DNA of 44,519 nt, from positions 1 through 44,519 of the forward strand of contig JBKDGH010000153.1 of the NCBI GenBank assembly GCA_046336655.1. Direction: 5' to 3'. This document shows, in pieces, positions 17,672-25,100 of this stretch. Origin of the DNA: CANGTU01 sp046336655. Its GTDB lineage: Bacteria > Bacteroidota > Bacteroidia > Flavobacteriales_D > Sanyastnellaceae. The notes below the pieces were generated by a model that had not been told where the DNA came from, made no database searches, and was given only the letters and a program-made list of their open reading frames with translations. The translations under genes were made by a program, and so were the position numbers. Position 1 is the first letter of the stretch. Every line of letters starts with the position of its first letter.

Positions 17672-18142
17672 ATGATCATTCGGGTTCTCGCGATTGGTCA
17701 GACGAAAATGTCCTATGTGAAGGATGGTCTTGATCTGTACCTGAAACGCCTTGCTCACTACAGCCGTGTCGAATGGATCGAGCTTCCCGATCCTTCGTCG
17801 AAGTCTGCAGCTTCTGATCAGCAGCGTATACCCGAAGGTGAACTGCTTCTGAAGCACATTCAGCCCGGTGATTTTGTAGTTCTGCTCGATGAAAAGGGCA
17901 AGTTGTTCTCTTCCTCTCAATGGGCCGAGTGGATGAACAAGAGACAACTCTCCGGAAGCAGGAGTCTCACATTGATCATCGGAGGAGCCTATGGATTCTC
18001 AGACGCCATGCGTCAGCGGGCCGATGAGATGATCAGTCTTTCGCCTATGACTTTCCCGCATGATCTTGTCCGGGTGATTCTTGCCGAGCAATTGTACAGG
18101 TGCTTCACAATTCTGAAGGGAGAGAAGTATCATCACGTGTAA
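17672..18142 (+). CDS. rlmH: 23S rRNA pseudouridine-1915 N3-methyltransferase (RlmH)
   Basis: The 156-aa SPOUT-family methyltransferase has the typical length and ends. It begins MIIRVLAIGQTK, includes the SAM-knot sequences VVLLDEKGK and LTLIIGGAYGFSD, and closes with HDLVRVILAEQLYRCFTIL and GEKYHHV, the conserved C-terminal His pair. It methylates pseudouridine 1915 in helix 69 of 23S rRNA on assembled 70S ribosomes. It lies 4 nt after pdxA. It converges on lipB across a 137-bp gap in which a weak hairpin (CAGGG/CCCTG, 18224-18239) is the only structure noted. Confidence 0.95.
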   Translation: MIIRVLAIGQTKMSYVKDGLDLYLKRLAHYSRVEWIELPDPSSKSAASDQQRIPEGELLLKHIQPGDFVVLLDEKGKLFSSSQWAEWMNKRQLSGSRSLTLIIGGAYGFSDAMRQRADEMISLSPMTFPHDLVRVILAEQLYRCFTILKGEKYHHV

Positions 18143-18279
18143 TACGCCGGGGCCGTAAAAGCGGGATGTTCAAACTTACCGGTTTCACGGAACTCGCAAT
18201 GGCTATCCGGAGTGATACACGGGCAGGGTGAGGGCCCTGAAAGACACGCGCATGACGCTCAACAGAATGACACGTTGCT

Positions 18280-19044
18280 TCAGGATGGCTCACTCACCCG
18301 ATCTTCGGTGATTATTTGGGCATCAAACACCCCGGCAATGTGTCCAAGCAGATTGGCTTTGCATTCTTCCATATCAATGGGCCGGCCTGTCTCCAGATGA
18401 AGACTTGTAACGGCCTTGTCCGAAATGCCACACGGAATGATGTGATTGAAGTAACTCAACTCGGTATTGACATTGAATGCAAATCCGTGCATCGTTACCC
18501 AACGGCTGCACTTCACTCCGAGCGCGGCAATTTTCCGCGCTTTTTTCGGATCGTCGGGGTCAATCCACACCCCGGTGAGCCCGTCGATGCGTCCGCATGC
18601 AATGCCATAGCCTGCGCAGGTCAGTATGATGGCCTCTTCGAGATAACGCAGGTACTTATGAATGTCCGTGAAGAAGTGTTCCAGATCGAAAATGGGATAG
18701 CCTACGATCTGTCCGGGCCCGTGAAAGGTAATATCTCCTCCGCGATTGATAGGATAGAATCCAATGCCCCGGTCAGTGAGCTCTTGCTCTCCAAGCAGCA
18801 GGTTCGATATATCTCCGCTCTTGCCGAGCGTGAACACAGGCGGATGTTCTACAAAGAAAAGGTGATCTTCCGTAGCTGTTTGTGCTCCCTGTGATTTAGA
18901 CCGGTTTTCAAACTTGCGTTTGACCGTTTCCGCAAAACAGCGCTCCTGAAGATCCCAGGTTTCCTGGTAATCGCGCTTGCCCAGATCATGGAAATGAACA
19001 CTGCGCTTTTCAGACAGAAAGCCAGTATTTCCGGCGTGCTCCAT
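18280..19044 (-). CDS. lipB: Octanoyltransferase (lipoate biosynthesis)
   Basis: The 254-aa LipB moves octanoyl groups from acyl carrier protein to lipoyl domains. Family motifs are intact: FVEHPPVFTLGKSG, RGGDITFHGPGQIVGYPI, the catalytic Lys region KIAALGVKCSRWVTMHGFA and the catalytic Cys in IIPCGISDKAVTSL. An internal charged segment (about 50-60, NRSKSQGAQTATED) lengthens the N-terminal part, as in other Bacteroidota. The ATG shares its A with the TGA stop of the isomerase gene upstream (TGATGG), implying translational coupling. Confidence 0.95.
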   Translation of the reverse strand: MEHAGNTGFLSEKRSVHFHDLGKRDYQETWDLQERCFAETVKRKFENRSKSQGAQTATEDHLFFVEHPPVFTLGKSGDISNLLLGEQELTDRGIGFYPINRGGDITFHGPGQIVGYPIFDLEHFFTDIHKYLRYLEEAIILTCAGYGIACGRIDGLTGVWIDPDDPKKARKIAALGVKCSRWVTMHGFAFNVNTELSYFNHIIPCGISDKAVTSLHLETGRPIDMEECKANLLGHIAGVFDAQIITEDRVSEPS

Positions 19045-20033
19045 CAGTTCATCTTCGCGAGCTCGCCCTTGAGGTAGATGATAGCAGGAATAGCCACTGC
19101 ATCTTCATTGCGGAGTTCTGCAAGGTCAATACTCAGCCAGTCACCGAGGTGAATAAGGTACAGGCTTCGCTGAATACGGCTGCTGCCCTTGCTCCAGAGT
19201 TCAATGATGGTGTTGCATTTTTCACCCATGAGCTTCTTGCAGATTTCCATGCGGATCTGTGAGCGTTTGTGATCGTCTTCATTGCGAAGAACGAGCACCG
19301 CTACACGGTTATCGCCCCCGGTCCATCCCACCAGTTCGTTGTGGTTCATTTCCGGAAACACGTGATGCCAGCAGAGCATCTTGGAGTTTTCATTGATTTG
19401 CTGACGCAGACGAATGGCCACTCCCTCGTACATGGCCTCGCTGTATAGCACCGGAATGCGCTCCACAATGGCTTTAGCGGTTTCGAGCGAGGTTTTGCGA
19501 ATGCTGTCGATGTTGTCCGAGATCAGCGCAATGCTCTGTTCAATTTCCTTTTCAAAGGAACGGTCAATAAAGCCGTAAGCGGACAGTACAAAGAACTGCT
19601 GTATGGCGCTGTAACCGAACATTGCGCGTGGAGGATTGCCTCCGGGAATGAGAATGAGATTCAGTCCTGCCTCTTTGGCGAGTGCAGCAATTTTGCCTCC
19701 GCTGGTAATGCAGGCCACTTCCGCTCCCTTGCTGCGCGCTTCGTGAAATGCTGCCACCGTTTCTTCAGTGTCCCCGCTGTAGCTGCTGATGATCACCAGC
19801 GTCTTTTCATCCACAAATGCAGGCAGCACGTAATCATTGAAACAGGCGATAGGCACTGCGCAGTGCTCAGCCACGAGTTGTGAAACGATTTTACCACCAA
19901 TGCCCGAACCTCCGAGACCGGAGATGACAATGTTGGAGAAGGATTTTGAAGGTATCACGAGGGCTGCGGAACGTCCGATCTGAAGGGCTTCCTGAAGGTG
20001 AACAGGAAATGCCTCTACCAATGCTTTCATCAT
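19044..20033 (-). CDS. SIS-domain phosphoglucose/phosphomannose isomerase
   Basis: The start is the ATG at 20033; the open frame reaches a TTG at 20042. At ~329 aa it fits the bifunctional PGI/PMI family first described in archaea and common in Bacteroidota. Two SIS folds are visible: ISGLGGSGIGGKIVSQL with SSYSGDTEETVAAF (phosphosugar-binding serines) and a C-terminal domain with the proposed catalytic EMNHNELVGW. It would interconvert glucose-6-P or mannose-6-P and fructose-6-P. A perfect -7 box lies 22 nt upstream. The gene is coupled to lipB by a one-base stop/start overlap, though no metabolic link is obvious. Substrate range cannot be read from sequence. Confidence 0.88.
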   Translation of the reverse strand: MMKALVEAFPVHLQEALQIGRSAALVIPSKSFSNIVISGLGGSGIGGKIVSQLVAEHCAVPIACFNDYVLPAFVDEKTLVIISSYSGDTEETVAAFHEARSKGAEVACITSGGKIAALAKEAGLNLILIPGGNPPRAMFGYSAIQQFFVLSAYGFIDRSFEKEIEQSIALISDNIDSIRKTSLETAKAIVERIPVLYSEAMYEGVAIRLRQQINENSKMLCWHHVFPEMNHNELVGWTGGDNRVAVLVLRNEDDHKRSQIRMEICKKLMGEKCNTIIELWSKGSSRIQRSLYLIHLGDWLSIDLAELRNEDAVAIPAIIYLKGELAKMN

Positions 20034-20055
20034 AATCGTCAAGTTTAATGAGCCG

Positions 20056-20063
20056 CAAATGTA
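20056..20063 (-). promoter_or_regulatory. -7 box for the isomerase-lipB operon
   Basis: Minus-strand TACATTTG is an exact TAnnTTTG match, 22 nt before the ATG at 20033. No TTG at -33 is seen. Confidence 0.5.
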
Positions 20064-20135
20064 GGTGTCCCGGCGCTCCCTGAAAAAGCCATTCCGAAGG
20101 ACGGCGTAATCAATAGGTTAAATTCGGACGGAGTG

Positions 20136-20963
20136 CTATTTGGCCACGAAGTTCACGGGATTTGCAAGTCCCGCGTAATTGGTCAACTCCATTTTAATGG
20201 ATCCTACCAGAATCTTCGCCTGAGCGAGCACCGGCAAGTGGTTGGCATCGTCAGTTACCCACACGCTCAGATCTTCTTCTTTCTTAAATACACGGCCTTT
20301 CTGAACCACCGGCGCGAAACGGAGGCAGTTGAATTTGCCGAGATCCACCTTCACCGTTTCTTTTCCTAGATACTTCATCCTGAGCGGATAGATTTCATCA
20401 TCTACGATGGTGGTTACCGTGATGATATCACCCTTCTTCAGTTTGGAAAAGTCGAGCGACCGGGCATAGAAGTAACTGCTGATCATGTCCTGTACAAAGT
20501 CAGGTGTAACATACGTCTCGCCTTTGTGGTTGGTGTATGCGCGCTTGTCCTGATGAAAGGTGTAGTCCTGAAAGATTTTATAGCCACCTTCATCGCAGTT
20601 GCGGATAAAACGGTGAGGAAACAGGCCTTCTTTATCCACATAGGTTTCATACCTGTCACGGACTTTGAAAAACCAGTCAAATGTGCCTATGCTTTTTCCC
20701 TCACCGACGATATGGTATGCCGGACGTCCGTCAAATTTCTTTACACTTTCATTCACCGAAATGGATGCAGTGCCGGCGTTCATCAGCCCGTAGTGAATCC
20801 TGTAAGACGCTTTTTCACCTACCCGGAAGGCGGTATTCGGCATGGTGCGAAGCTCATGCCCTGTGAGGGTTTCGAGTTTGACTTTGGCCGGTTTGGTCGC
20901 CTGGGCATAACCCCCTGCCACCATTGCGGCGATCATTGCGAAAAGGAGGCTGATCTTTTTCAT
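20136..20963 (-). CDS. DUF3108 domain secreted protein
   Basis: The 275-aa protein has a signal peptide (MKKISLLFAMIAAMVAGGYA) and a body matching DUF3108. It contains FRVGEKASYRIHYGLMNAGTA, then YHIVGEGKSIGTFDWFF, RDRYETYVDKEGL, a central YKIFQDYTF and a C-terminal LSVWVTDDANHLPVLAQAK. DUF3108 proteins are periplasmic and beta-rich, with a lipocalin-like or LolA-like feel and no firm role. It is preceded by ridA with an 80-bp gap and is probably the last gene of that minus-strand run. A gap of about 70 bp with the isomerase -7 box follows. The domain call is confident; the function is unknown. Confidence 0.85.
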   Translation of the reverse strand: MKKISLLFAMIAAMVAGGYAQATKPAKVKLETLTGHELRTMPNTAFRVGEKASYRIHYGLMNAGTASISVNESVKKFDGRPAYHIVGEGKSIGTFDWFFKVRDRYETYVDKEGLFPHRFIRNCDEGGYKIFQDYTFHQDKRAYTNHKGETYVTPDFVQDMISSYFYARSLDFSKLKKGDIITVTTIVDDEIYPLRMKYLGKETVKVDLGKFNCLRFAPVVQKGRVFKKEEDLSVWVTDDANHLPVLAQAKILVGSIKMELTNYAGLANPVNFVAK

Positions 20964-21043
20964 AGTAACCGGGCTTATTCAAACTTTCTGCCAAACATTT
21001 TATTGTCCGGCTCCGGTGCCAGCGAATACGGCGATCCAGAGCC

Positions 21044-21478
21044 TCAGATGGTGGCAATGCATTTGAGCTCAATCGCTATCGGCGTGGGCAGCGAGTTGAT
21101 CTCGACGGTCGTCCTGCACGGCTGGGCATCCTTGAAATACTCGGCGTAAAGGCGGTTATACACATGGAAATCACGCTTCATGTTGACCAGAAAAACGGTC
21201 ACATCCACGAGGTTTTCCCATTTCGAGCCGCTGGCTTCGAGAATCGCCCGGACATTCTGAAATACGCTGTGGCACTGGGCTTCGAAGTCAAATTCAAGGA
21301 AATTGCCGTTTTTGTCCAGTTTCAATCCGGGAACCTCGCTGTCGGTGGCATCACTGCCGGCCACTCGCGGCCCCACCCCGCTCAGAAACAATAGATTACC
21401 TACGCGGCGGGCGTGGGGATACGATCCCACTGGTTTTGGAGCGCCCGCGGCGGAAATGCGTTCAGAGTCCTGATTCAT
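21044..21478 (-). CDS. RidA (YjgF/YER057c/UK114) family deaminase
   Basis: The 144-aa single-domain protein has the RidA fold signature: PKPVGSYPHARRVGNLLFLSG at the start, VFQNVRAILEASGSKWENLVDVTVFL in the middle, and CRTTVEINSLP with the substrate-carboxylate Arg near the end. RidA proteins hydrolyse reactive enamines or imines from PLP enzymes. The PHARRVGNLLFLSG form resembles the 2-aminomuconate deaminase subgroup of tryptophan/kynurenine catabolism, but no other kynurenine gene is nearby, so I leave the substrate open. It sits 4 nt after the esterase gene, so they are cotranscribed, although the esterase is exported and RidA is cytoplasmic. Confidence 0.9.
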   Translation of the reverse strand: MNQDSERISAAGAPKPVGSYPHARRVGNLLFLSGVGPRVAGSDATDSEVPGLKLDKNGNFLEFDFEAQCHSVFQNVRAILEASGSKWENLVDVTVFLVNMKRDFHVYNRLYAEYFKDAQPCRTTVEINSLPTPIAIELKCIATI

Positions 21479-21482
21479 CCGT

Positions 21483-22886
21483 TTAATTTTTTACAAAGGA
21501 AAGCTCTGTGAACGTGTTCACCGCATTCTCCTCATACTGAACGCGAATGGTATACCGGCCGGAAGGGAGCGCGTCTACGGGGATAATCGTTCTGGTGCCG
21601 CTGCTTTGAACAGGACTCTTTTGCACGGATTGTCCGAGTGCATTGAACAGCTCATAGTCTATCGCTTGAAACGGCGACTCGATCGAAATGCTGTCGCGCG
21701 CAGGATTCGGATAGAGCTTCCACTGCGATTCGCGGGCAGTGGTAACGGATACGCTGGCATCACATGAAGCAAGGAAATCATACACCTCCGTGAATACTGA
21801 TGACCACCACCACTCGCTGTGAGCGCCGGAAGGATCCGCACCAAGTCCGATCTGCGAGATGGATAAGCCTCCGGCAAGCAAATGCCCGTTCATTTGATTC
21901 ATCAGTGGAATCATCGAGGCACTTTCATTTTGCCCGGCGATCATGTAGACATAGCTGTCCTGAGGAATAGCAGCATTAGCGGCTAGGTTCATGATGCCCT
22001 CTTCATTGAACCAGAAAGCGGGCGAAAATATGGCGGCCCGTGAAAAGACTTCCGGATGCTCCAGCAGCTGATACATGGCGATCAGTCCACCCAGAGAAGA
22101 TCCACCGGTACAAGTGTATTCCCGCCCGGGTTTGGTCCGGAATATTGCATCCACCGAAGGCTTGAGCGTGTTGATGAGAAATTCAGTATAGACGGGGCCT
22201 TCTCCGCCCGCATCGTACTGAAAGTTATACCATGGCGCGTATTCATTCATCCGATCTCCCCCTCCGTTGTCAATACCTACGATGATGGACTTGCACGGGT
22301 TTCCGGAATTGCTCAGCATGTGCTCGTCAATCTGCCATTCGCCGGCAAATGAGGTGGCCACATCAAACAGATTTTGCCCATCGTGCATATACCATACGGG
22401 ATAGGTCTCATCACTGTTGTGGTATCCTTCAGGCAGACACACCCAGATCCGGCGTGTGCGGTTGAATTGTGGCATTAACATGTCACCATCGAGGATATAC
22501 ACATTCGGTGTGACTGTATGATTGCCCGGGATGTCCTCCCATCCTGCAATTTCGAGTTGCAGGGTGCTGCCATTCTGGTAGATGGCAGTGCGGTCAGGAA
22601 GGAAGCCGCCAAGTGAATTACCCTCCACAGTCGCCCAGGATCCACGGGTGAATTTGAATGCGAATGAGGCATTGTTCTCGCCGGGAAGTTGAATCTGCCA
22701 GTGCCCTTCTGTGTTTTCCGAGAGTTTCCACTCCCCGCTGCCCGGCGTCCAGCCGTTGAATTCACCGGCGATGTAGATGTCATCCAGAAGCGGCGTGAGC
22801 TGGGGTACTGCAGTTACTTCAACCGTCATCTGTGCGCACAGTTGAGTGGCGAACAGGATAATCGGAAAGGCGATAATTCTTTTCAT
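21483..22886 (-). CDS. Secreted esterase (CE1/esterase D-like) with starch-binding-like N-domain and T9SS type A domain
   Basis: The 467-aa protein has a signal peptide (MKRIIAFPIILFATQLCAQ). A CBM48/E-set-like module follows (about 20-115; IYIAGEFNGWTPGSG, WKLSENTEGHWQIQLPG), then an alpha/beta-hydrolase (about 125-375). The nucleophile is S264 in GGSSLGG, with acid and His likely in the D/GAHSEWWWS region. The C-terminal LYPNPARDSISIES to ELSFVKN is a type A sorting domain. Related enzymes hydrolyse feruloyl/acetyl esters or siderophore esters; the substrate is unknown here. Export and anchoring by T9SS are inferred. Its ATG is only 2 nt from the ATG of the divergent gene at 22889. A near -7 box TAAATTCG lies at 22925-22918. 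Confidence 0.9.
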   Translation of the reverse strand: MKRIIAFPIILFATQLCAQMTVEVTAVPQLTPLLDDIYIAGEFNGWTPGSGEWKLSENTEGHWQIQLPGENNASFAFKFTRGSWATVEGNSLGGFLPDRTAIYQNGSTLQLEIAGWEDIPGNHTVTPNVYILDGDMLMPQFNRTRRIWVCLPEGYHNSDETYPVWYMHDGQNLFDVATSFAGEWQIDEHMLSNSGNPCKSIIVGIDNGGGDRMNEYAPWYNFQYDAGGEGPVYTEFLINTLKPSVDAIFRTKPGREYTCTGGSSLGGLIAMYQLLEHPEVFSRAAIFSPAFWFNEEGIMNLAANAAIPQDSYVYMIAGQNESASMIPLMNQMNGHLLAGGLSISQIGLGADPSGAHSEWWWSSVFTEVYDFLASCDASVSVTTARESQWKLYPNPARDSISIESPFQAIDYELFNALGQSVQKSPVQSSGTRTIIPVDALPSGRYTIRVQYEENAVNTFTELSFVKN

Positions 22887-22888
22887 AA

Positions 22889-23434
22889 ATGAATGAGGAC
22901 ACCGAACGATCGGAATTCGAATTTACCCATTTTCGTGGCATGAATCTACGCGTTCTTTCTCTCATTGCATGGATATACGGCGCGGTCATCTTCTTGTGCG
23001 GCGCATTTTTGATCGCCCATCATGCTGCGGACGGATTTGAGGATATGGACGGATCGTTCTATTCAGGAGTGGTTCTTGCCGTGGGATTAGCCCAAGTAGT
23101 GTATGCTCAAACCACACGAACGCGACTTCACTATCCGGTGTATGAAACGCTTGGGACCCTCGATAATGACTTGCTCTTCTCAGCGGAAAATAAGGTGATT
23201 TATAAAAACAGTTTGTTCATGATCATACTGGCGGTCATGGCTACCTTGCCGGAGTTGATTCTCGGCTGGATGTCAGTGAATATGATTCAGGCATTGCCTG
23301 TGTTGCTTGCGAATGAAAAGCCTGCGCAGGTTGTGATTGGAATACTCTATTTGTGCTCGTTGCCCGGATCCCTGCCCTCGGTCATTTATAACCTGCGCAC
23401 CTGGAATATGCAGCGTGTGATTGTGAAGGATTGA
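22889..23434 (+). CDS. Four-helix membrane protein, function unknown
   Basis: The 181-aa protein has four hydrophobic segments (about residues 22-44, 58-75, 108-130 and 140-165) and a basic C-terminus (RTWNMQRVIVKD). No family is recognised. The ATG at 22889 faces the esterase ATG with 2 nt between them. A second Met (MNLRVLSLIAWIYG, ATG at 22940) would begin directly at the first membrane segment and leave a 53-bp regulatory gap, so the true start is uncertain. It is followed by the MORN-repeat gene with a 75-bp gap containing a GTGAAAA/TTTTCAC hairpin (23454-23476). Confidence 0.72.
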   Translation: MNEDTERSEFEFTHFRGMNLRVLSLIAWIYGAVIFLCGAFLIAHHAADGFEDMDGSFYSGVVLAVGLAQVVYAQTTRTRLHYPVYETLGTLDNDLLFSAENKVIYKNSLFMIILAVMATLPELILGWMSVNMIQALPVLLANEKPAQVVIGILYLCSLPGSLPSVIYNLRTWNMQRVIVKD

Positions 23435-23453
23435 GCCGCATGCACGGAACGGT

Positions 23454-23476
23454 GTGAAAAACCGTTGTCTTTTCAC
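23454..23476 (+). terminator. Possible hairpin terminator after the membrane-protein gene
   Basis: GTGAAAA and TTTTCAC form a 7-bp stem around a 9-nt loop, 19 nt after the stop at 23434. The stem's 3' arm is itself T-rich but no further T-run follows, so termination strength is doubtful. Confidence 0.35.
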
Positions 23477-23499
23477 GGGATGAACAGCATATGCCTCTC

Positions 23500-23507
23500 T
23501 ACTTTTG
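23500..23507 (+). promoter_or_regulatory. -7 box immediately before the MORN-repeat gene
   Basis: TACTTTTG is an exact TAnnTTTG match ending only 2 nt before the ATG at 23510 (5 nt before ATG 23513). If used, the mRNA would be leaderless or nearly so. No TTG at -33 is present. Confidence 0.4.
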
Positions 23508-23509
23508 AA

Positions 23510-25099
23510 ATGATGAAATTCAGTGTGCTTGTTTTTGTGCTCATTCTTTCGCTCTCCGGCGCTGCTCAGGTGCAGGAGTTCAAGGACTATTACCCCAACG
23601 GAAAAGTGAGAAGTGAAGGAATCTACCGCGGTGGATTCGAGGACAGCCTTTGGCGGTATTACTATGATACGGGTGCACTGCAGGAACTTACCAATTACCA
23701 CCGCGGAAAGCTGCACGGCCAGGTGCTTCGCTACCACCCGAATGGCCAGCTCATGGTGGAGGGCTATTTCTTCAGAGATACACAGGACAGCATTCAGCGC
23801 ACATTTTCTGACTCTGGTGTGAAACTGGAAGAAGGCCTGTATGCGCGTGGCAAGAAGCGCGGGCCGTGGCTCACGTTTTCACCAAAGGGTGATACTATCC
23901 GGATTGAAGAGTACACAGACAGCCTTATGCTTCTGATGCTCTATGCAGATGAATCAGGAAAACGCACCGTGCAGGGCGGTAACGGATATGTGCGGGATGT
24001 ACATGCCAGCGGCAGCCTGCGCGAAGAGATGCACTATACCGGTGGATTGCCGGATGGCCCGTTCACGGAATACTATTCCGGAGGAAATGTGCGCATAAAA
24101 GGCAATTACGCATTCGGTAAGAAGTCGGGTGAGTGGATGGAGTATTTTCCTGATGGCAAAGTGAGCCGTAAGGCAGGCTTTGACAATGATGCACTCCATG
24201 GTGTGTTTGAAACGTATTTCTTCAACGGAAATCCCGAAGTCACAGGGACGTATGACCGGGGTAAGAAATCGGGATACTGGAAATGGTTCCTGGAGTCAGG
24301 CCAACCTGACATGGAAGGTACGTTTGACAATGATGTGCAGGAAGGCGATTGGGTGTACTGGTACGGCAACGGCAACAAACATTACTGGGGCACTTACCGC
24401 AACGGGCAAATGGATGGTACCTGGGAGTGGCAGTATTTCACCGGTGAGCCATGGAAACGCGGAGTGTATCAGGCTGGAAAGCGCAACGGAAAATGGACGG
24501 TGTGGTTTGAGAATGGCAAGGTGCTGCAGTCCGGACAATACTCAAAAGACCTTGCGGAGGGAGAATGGATCAGCAATTATGAAAGCGGAAAGCCAAAGGA
24601 TAAAGGCTTTTACACAGCGGGTAAAATGAATGGAAAATGGGAAGGATTTCATACCAACGGGGTCCGCAATTATCAGGGAGAATGGAAGTCAGACCTTAAG
24701 ACAGGCACCTGGATGTATTGGTCGGACAAAGGACGCGCGGAGAAGCTCGAAACGTATAACGACAAGGGACTACTGCACGGTGTAGCTGAGACGTATAACG
24801 CAAAGGGCGGGCTGCTCAGTAAAGGTGCTTATAAAAACGGTAAACCAGAAGGCAAGTGGGAATACTACCATGACTTCGGCGGCTTATTGCGCACCTGCCA
24901 GTACAAGGGTGGAATTCTCAATGGCAAATCAGTCACCTATTCCGAACGCGGCAGAATCATTGAAGAGTCTGTTTATCGCAATAACCGTCTGCATGGCGAG
25001 TATACCGCCTATGATGAAAAGACCGGAAAGGTGAAAATCAAACAGATCTATGAAGCCGGTAAAGTTGTGAAGGTGCTGGAAGGAAAGCCGGTAAATTGA
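23510..25099 (+). CDS. Secreted protein made of 20 MORN/YwqK-like repeats
   Basis: From the ATG at 23510 the protein is 529 aa: a signal peptide (MMKFSVLVFVLILSLSGAAQ) and then about 20 consecutive repeats of 22-25 residues with the pattern Y-x-x-x-G-x-x-x-x-x-G-x-Y-x-x-G-x-x-x-G-x-W. Examples are YYPNGKVRSEGIYRGG, EYFPDGKVSRKAGF and TYNAKGGLLSKGAYKNGK. This is the MORN_2/'YwqK antitoxin' repeat, here on an exported protein, so the antitoxin label in databases is unlikely to apply. Repeat 5 (about 125-155) is degenerate and splits the solenoid into two blocks. There is no C-terminal sorting domain, so it is probably periplasmic. An elongated beta-solenoid binding surface is inferred. It converges on pbpC with a 1-nt gap. 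Confidence 0.88.
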   Translation: MMKFSVLVFVLILSLSGAAQVQEFKDYYPNGKVRSEGIYRGGFEDSLWRYYYDTGALQELTNYHRGKLHGQVLRYHPNGQLMVEGYFFRDTQDSIQRTFSDSGVKLEEGLYARGKKRGPWLTFSPKGDTIRIEEYTDSLMLLMLYADESGKRTVQGGNGYVRDVHASGSLREEMHYTGGLPDGPFTEYYSGGNVRIKGNYAFGKKSGEWMEYFPDGKVSRKAGFDNDALHGVFETYFFNGNPEVTGTYDRGKKSGYWKWFLESGQPDMEGTFDNDVQEGDWVYWYGNGNKHYWGTYRNGQMDGTWEWQYFTGEPWKRGVYQAGKRNGKWTVWFENGKVLQSGQYSKDLAEGEWISNYESGKPKDKGFYTAGKMNGKWEGFHTNGVRNYQGEWKSDLKTGTWMYWSDKGRAEKLETYNDKGLLHGVAETYNAKGGLLSKGAYKNGKPEGKWEYYHDFGGLLRTCQYKGGILNGKSVTYSERGRIIEESVYRNNRLHGEYTAYDEKTGKVKIKQIYEAGKVVKVLEGKPVN

Positions 25100-25100
25100 C

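Noticed and set aside
21044..22886. Kynurenine-degradation cluster based on the RidA subtype
   Set aside because: No other tryptophan or kynurenine pathway gene is present; the neighbour is a secreted esterase, so a pathway call would be overreach.
23510..25099. YwqK-type antitoxin of a toxin-antitoxin system
   Set aside because: The protein has a signal peptide and there is no toxin-like gene next to it; the repeat alone does not support the label.
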